Source: CAZHZT01 sp964537285
Lineage (GTDB): Bacteria > Bacteroidota > Bacteroidia > Chitinophagales > Saprospiraceae
DNA: 26,256 bases
Assembly (NCBI GenBank): GCA_964537285.1
Contig: CAZHZT010000080.1
Location: forward strand, 1 to 26,256
Direction of reading: 5' to 3'
Made by a program: the position numbers and the translations under genes. The notes beneath the pieces were generated by a model. That model saw only the letters and a list, made by a program, of their open reading frames with translations, was not told the origin of the DNA and ran no database searches. Shown one piece after another: positions 23,442-26,256 of this stretch (position 1 is the first letter of the stretch; every line of letters starts with the position of its first letter).

Positions 23442-24518
23442 ATGCTTGGAAGTTTTTACTATTTTTTACAAAAATTATCTTACAGCGGACTTGTATTGCT
23501 TTTGGTAATCTTTACGGTCTCTTCGATTATTTACTTGACGCCGGTTGATCCGGCACGCTTGACCTTTGGGCAGCGAAGCGATGCCGGCTCTATTGAGCAG
23601 AAGCGAAAGGAGTTGGGGCTGGATCAGCCGTTGTTTGTTCAGTTAATTTGGTATTTGAACGATTTGTCGCCCATCGCTTTACATACGAATAACGAAAAGT
23701 ACAAGGCCAGGTATGCTTACCGCAAATTGATCTCATTCGGAGAGCAGGCATTAGTGCTTAAGGCACCGTATTTGAGGCAATCCTACCAAACGGGAGAGTC
23801 CGTCGGTGCGATGCTGACAAGAGCGATTCCCAAAACGCTTTTACTAGCTTTGGCGGCCATTTCTTTGGCGGTAGTCGTCGGCATTGTTTTAGGGGTAACT
23901 TCAGCTGTGTTTCACGGAAAATGGGTAGATTATCTGACCGTTTCCGTGTCTGTTTTGGGCTATTCCATACCCAGTTACGTAGCAGCCATCCTGTTTGCCC
24001 TGATATTTGGCTATTATTTAGGCGATTGGACCGGCCTCGAAGTACAAGGAGGCCTTACGGAGATTAGCTTATCAGGCGATAGGCTAGGGGAGGAGGTGAT
24101 TGTTTGGAAGAATTTAATTTTGCCTGCATTAGCGCTTGGGGTGAGGCCCATTGCTATCATTACCCAACTTACCCGTAGTGCGATGTTGGATGTACTGTCG
24201 CAAGAATACATCCGCACTGCCCGCGCAAAAGGCCTTTCCTATGGAGTGGTTGTTTTTAAACACGCATTGAGAAATGCTTTAAATCCGGTGCTTACCGCCA
24301 TTTCCGGTTGGTTTGCTGCTTTACTGGCAGGAGCGTTTTTTGTAGAAAACGTATTTGCCTTTAAGGGCTTAGGAGAAATGACTGTTACGGCCTTGTTGAA
24401 TTATGATGTACCAGTGGTGTTGGGTTCCGTGATGTTCACAGCGGTAGCATTTGTATTGATTAATTTATTGGTAGACTTTCTTTATGTTGTAATTAATCCA
24501 AAAGTTAAATATTTATAA
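23442..24518 (+). CDS. ABC transporter permease, DppB/OppB type
   Basis: An inner-membrane permease subunit for peptide or nickel-type importers. The 358 residues begin with a first helix (about 13-30) ending in TPVDPAR, the typical DppB N-terminal region. Next is a hydrophilic loop of ~90 residues, longer than in standard ~310-340 aa DppB, and then five helices. The cytoplasmic EAA loop is clear: EYIRTARAKGLS followed by KHALRNALNPVLT, where the ATPase docks. The C-terminal FFVENVFAFKGLGEM segment is also typical. The start at 23442 is set by the family N-terminus; the longer frame runs into bshC. No DppC, binding protein or ATPase is adjacent. The fused ATPase at 6662-8395 could be its partner, by inference. 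Its promoter must overlap the bshC 5' end. Confidence 0.9.
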   Translation: MLGSFYYFLQKLSYSGLVLLLVIFTVSSIIYLTPVDPARLTFGQRSDAGSIEQKRKELGLDQPLFVQLIWYLNDLSPIALHTNNEKYKARYAYRKLISFGEQALVLKAPYLRQSYQTGESVGAMLTRAIPKTLLLALAAISLAVVVGIVLGVTSAVFHGKWVDYLTVSVSVLGYSIPSYVAAILFALIFGYYLGDWTGLEVQGGLTEISLSGDRLGEEVIVWKNLILPALALGVRPIAIITQLTRSAMLDVLSQEYIRTARAKGLSYGVVVFKHALRNALNPVLTAISGWFAALLAGAFFVENVFAFKGLGEMTVTALLNYDVPVVLGSVMFTAVAFVLINLLVDFLYVVINPKVKYL

Positions 24519-24577
24519 CTTAGGTTGCAGAGTATTAAAGCTTGATAAATCCAAGTTTTTTCACGAGTTTTAGATTT

Positions 24578-26113
24578 ATGAAAAAGTTACCGATAGGCAT
24601 ACAAGATTTTAGCAAGCTGCGCGAAGGCAATTATCTATACGTAGATAAAACAGAATTGATTTATCAATTGGCTCAGGCAGGAGGCTATTATTTTTTGTCG
24701 CGTCCCAGGCGCTTTGGAAAATCCTTGTTAATGTCCACTCTTCGAGAACTTTTCCAGGGAAATAAACCCCTGTTTGATGGCCTTTGGATTGAAAATCACT
24801 GGGATTGGGATATCAAATATCCGGTGATTCATTTATCTTTTAATGAAATTGGCTATAAAGGACTGGGTTTGGAAGAAAGCCTTCGAAAGGCAGTGCAACG
24901 CAATGCAGTTCTTCATGATATCCAATTGGAAGAATCCAATATTGCCTTGATTTTCAGGGAATTGGTTTATAAGTTGAGTGAAAAGAACAAGGTGGTTCTA
25001 CTCATCGACGAGTACGATAAGCCACTTATTGATTATATCAGCGATCCGGAGCAACTGGAACAAAATCGGAATGTGCTTCGCGAATTTTACAGCATCATCA
25101 AAAGTGCAGATCCTTACCTTAATTTTGTGATGTTGACCGGGGTTTCCCGCTTTAGTAAAGTAAGCATTTTTTCAGATTTAAATAATCTTCGGGATATTAC
25201 CATAAATAAACAATTCAATGCCATTGGAGGGTACACTCAAACAGAACTAGCCTATTATTTTGAAGATCGTATAGGTCAGATGGCCAAAACAGCCGATACT
25301 ACAAAAGAAGAACTGCTGGTCGAAATAAGAAAATGGTACAATGGCTACTCCTGGACTGGGCCAGAACGTCTCTATAATCCCTTTTCTATCCTGAATTTTA
25401 TGGCGGATGGTACTTTTAACAATTATTGGTTCAACACGGGCACGCCCAACTTTCTCATTGAAGTACTCAAAAAAGGCTACCATTTTGATTTGGATGAACT
25501 GGAAACGGGTTCTACTAGTTTGGACTCAATTGATTTGATCAATCCCGATTATCGCAGTTTATTGTTCCAAACGGGCTATCTAACCATAAAGGGACGACCT
25601 TACTTCAATGTATATGTCTTGGGCTATCCTAATAAAGAGGTAGAAGATGCTATGCTGCAACACTTGGCCGGTGCGTACAGTTACCGAAGCCAAGGAGATG
25701 TAGCCCCAATGGTGATTAAGCTACAAAAGGCCCTTCGGGAAGGTGATATAAAACGCTTTATTTCCATTCTCAACAGCTTATTCGCCTCCATCCCGGAAAA
25801 GATCTTTCGGCAACGAAACGAAGCAGCCTACCACGCTGTCGTGTATACTTCCCTCAAACTCATGGGCTTTTACATTGATTGTGAAGTCTCGGTAGGCGAT
25901 GGAATTGTGGATGCCATTATTAAAACTGATTCCCGCATCTACGTCATCGAATTCAAATACGATAAAACGCCTGAAGAGGCTATTCAACAAATTCGTGAAA
26001 AAAACTACGCCGAGCCTTTTCGGCATGATGGGCGCGAAATCGTATTGTTAGGAGTGGCCTTTGGGAAAGAAGAAAAAGGCGTGAGTGGCTGGAAAGAGGA
26101 GAAACTTAGTTGA
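24578..26113 (+). CDS. AAA-ATPase-like / PD-(D/E)XK nuclease superfamily protein (DUF1703)
   Basis: A 511-residue protein of a family that is widespread and often multicopy in Bacteroidota, with unknown biological role. The N-terminus has the family start LPIGIQDFSKLREGNYLYVDKTE, followed by a P-loop-like RPRRFGKSL at 42-50 and Walker B VVLLIDEYDKPLIDY around Asp144. The C-terminal DUF1703 region has a PD-(D/E)XK-type core: Asp445 in GIVDAII and Glu458-x-Lys460 in VIEFKYDK, then a QIREKNYAEPF helix. ATP-driven nuclease activity is plausible but unproven for this family. The ATG at 24578 gives the canonical family start; an upstream TTG at 24542 is less likely. It lies 59 bp after the permease stop and is followed by a degraded palindromic repeat. 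Confidence 0.88.
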   Translation: MKKLPIGIQDFSKLREGNYLYVDKTELIYQLAQAGGYYFLSRPRRFGKSLLMSTLRELFQGNKPLFDGLWIENHWDWDIKYPVIHLSFNEIGYKGLGLEESLRKAVQRNAVLHDIQLEESNIALIFRELVYKLSEKNKVVLLIDEYDKPLIDYISDPEQLEQNRNVLREFYSIIKSADPYLNFVMLTGVSRFSKVSIFSDLNNLRDITINKQFNAIGGYTQTELAYYFEDRIGQMAKTADTTKEELLVEIRKWYNGYSWTGPERLYNPFSILNFMADGTFNNYWFNTGTPNFLIEVLKKGYHFDLDELETGSTSLDSIDLINPDYRSLLFQTGYLTIKGRPYFNVYVLGYPNKEVEDAMLQHLAGAYSYRSQGDVAPMVIKLQKALREGDIKRFISILNSLFASIPEKIFRQRNEAAYHAVVYTSLKLMGFYIDCEVSVGDGIVDAIIKTDSRIYVIEFKYDKTPEEAIQQIREKNYAEPFRHDGREIVLLGVAFGKEEKGVSGWKEEKLS

Positions 26114-26127
26114 AAGTGAAAAGTATA

Positions 26128-26164
26128 AACATAAGTCATCCCGAATTTTCGGAAACTTCATGTT
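26128..26164. repeat. Degraded palindromic repeat, copy 3
   Basis: The left half AAGTCATCCCGAATTTTCGG matches the family seen at 98-143 and 10528-10567. The right half is broken: GGATGACT is replaced by a shortened AAACTTC, although the outermost AACAT/ATGTT still pair. It starts 14 bp after the stop of the DUF1703 gene and may be a decaying terminator. Confidence 0.65.
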
Positions 26165-26256
26165 ATCATTGTAATTAAAAACAGTACAGTAAATCAACAT
26201 CTTAGGATCGGCCTTATTCAATTTAGCTTTTTGACAGGCTGGCAGCCGTTAAAAAA

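Noticed and set aside
20697..24558. A 17-bp sequence starting TTGATTAATCCAAG shared with one mismatch between 20697-20713 and 24542-24558
   Set aside because: Short and A/T rich, with no matching context at the two sites; could be chance in this composition.
26165..26256. Possible start of another gene at the right edge
   Set aside because: No start codon with an extended frame or recognised sequence is visible in these 92 bp.

Overview
The window looks like chromosomal DNA of a Bacteroidota bacterium, probably a Saprospiraceae/Lewinella-like or related marine lineage (the rank below phylum is inference). Pointers are a type IX secretion C-terminal sorting domain on a secreted protein, many short-lipobox lipoproteins, a bacillithiol gene (bshC), a FucP-type sugar permease beside GH92 and GH2 mannosidases, A-rich rather than Shine-Dalgarno leaders, and TAnnTTTG-type promoter elements. 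No plasmid, phage, IS, CRISPR, rRNA or tRNA was found.

Layout. 175-3874 (+): HMG-CoA lyase, a GNAT acetyltransferase and mutS2. 4040-4459 (-): ndk, convergent with mutS2 and divergent from the next block. 4634-8395 (+): an NrnA-type DHH phosphoesterase, an FKBP prolyl isomerase lipoprotein and a fused oligopeptide ABC ATPase. 8642-10516 (+): a secreted Asp-box (sialidase-fold) protein with a T9SS tail. 10591-18349 (-): a glycan cluster read as GH92 alpha-mannosidase lipoprotein, sugar MFS permease, CutC-family protein, GH2 beta-mannosidase. Together these would trim alpha-mannose from N-glycan or mannan substrates, import sugar and cleave the beta-linked mannose. 18840-20693 (+): a GT-C-like membrane protein with a soluble C-terminal domain. 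20748-23415 (-): an unknown lipoprotein and bshC. 23442-26113 (+): a DppB-like permease and an AAA-ATPase-like/PD-(D/E)XK protein.

The most unusual feature is between the genes. Many gene junctions hold a long inverted repeat with its own unique stem sequence. Four are perfect: 38+2+38 nt at 3849-3926, 42+3+42 nt at 8398-8484, 38+0+38 nt at 18390-18465, and 33+0+33 nt at 21763-21828. Several run back over the stop codon, so the downstream arm is an exact antisense copy of the last codons of the gene. Between two convergent gene pairs (10510-10593 and 20684-20768) both stop codons lie in opposite arms of one hairpin. Two repeat families add to this: a dispersed palindrome with the arm GTCATCCCGAA (3 copies) and a 7-bp tandem repeat of ACCGTTN type (3 loci, two folding back as hairpins). 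This suggests a genome-wide system of terminator or mRNA-end hairpins kept perfect by template-switch correction, which is the main candidate for something undescribed.
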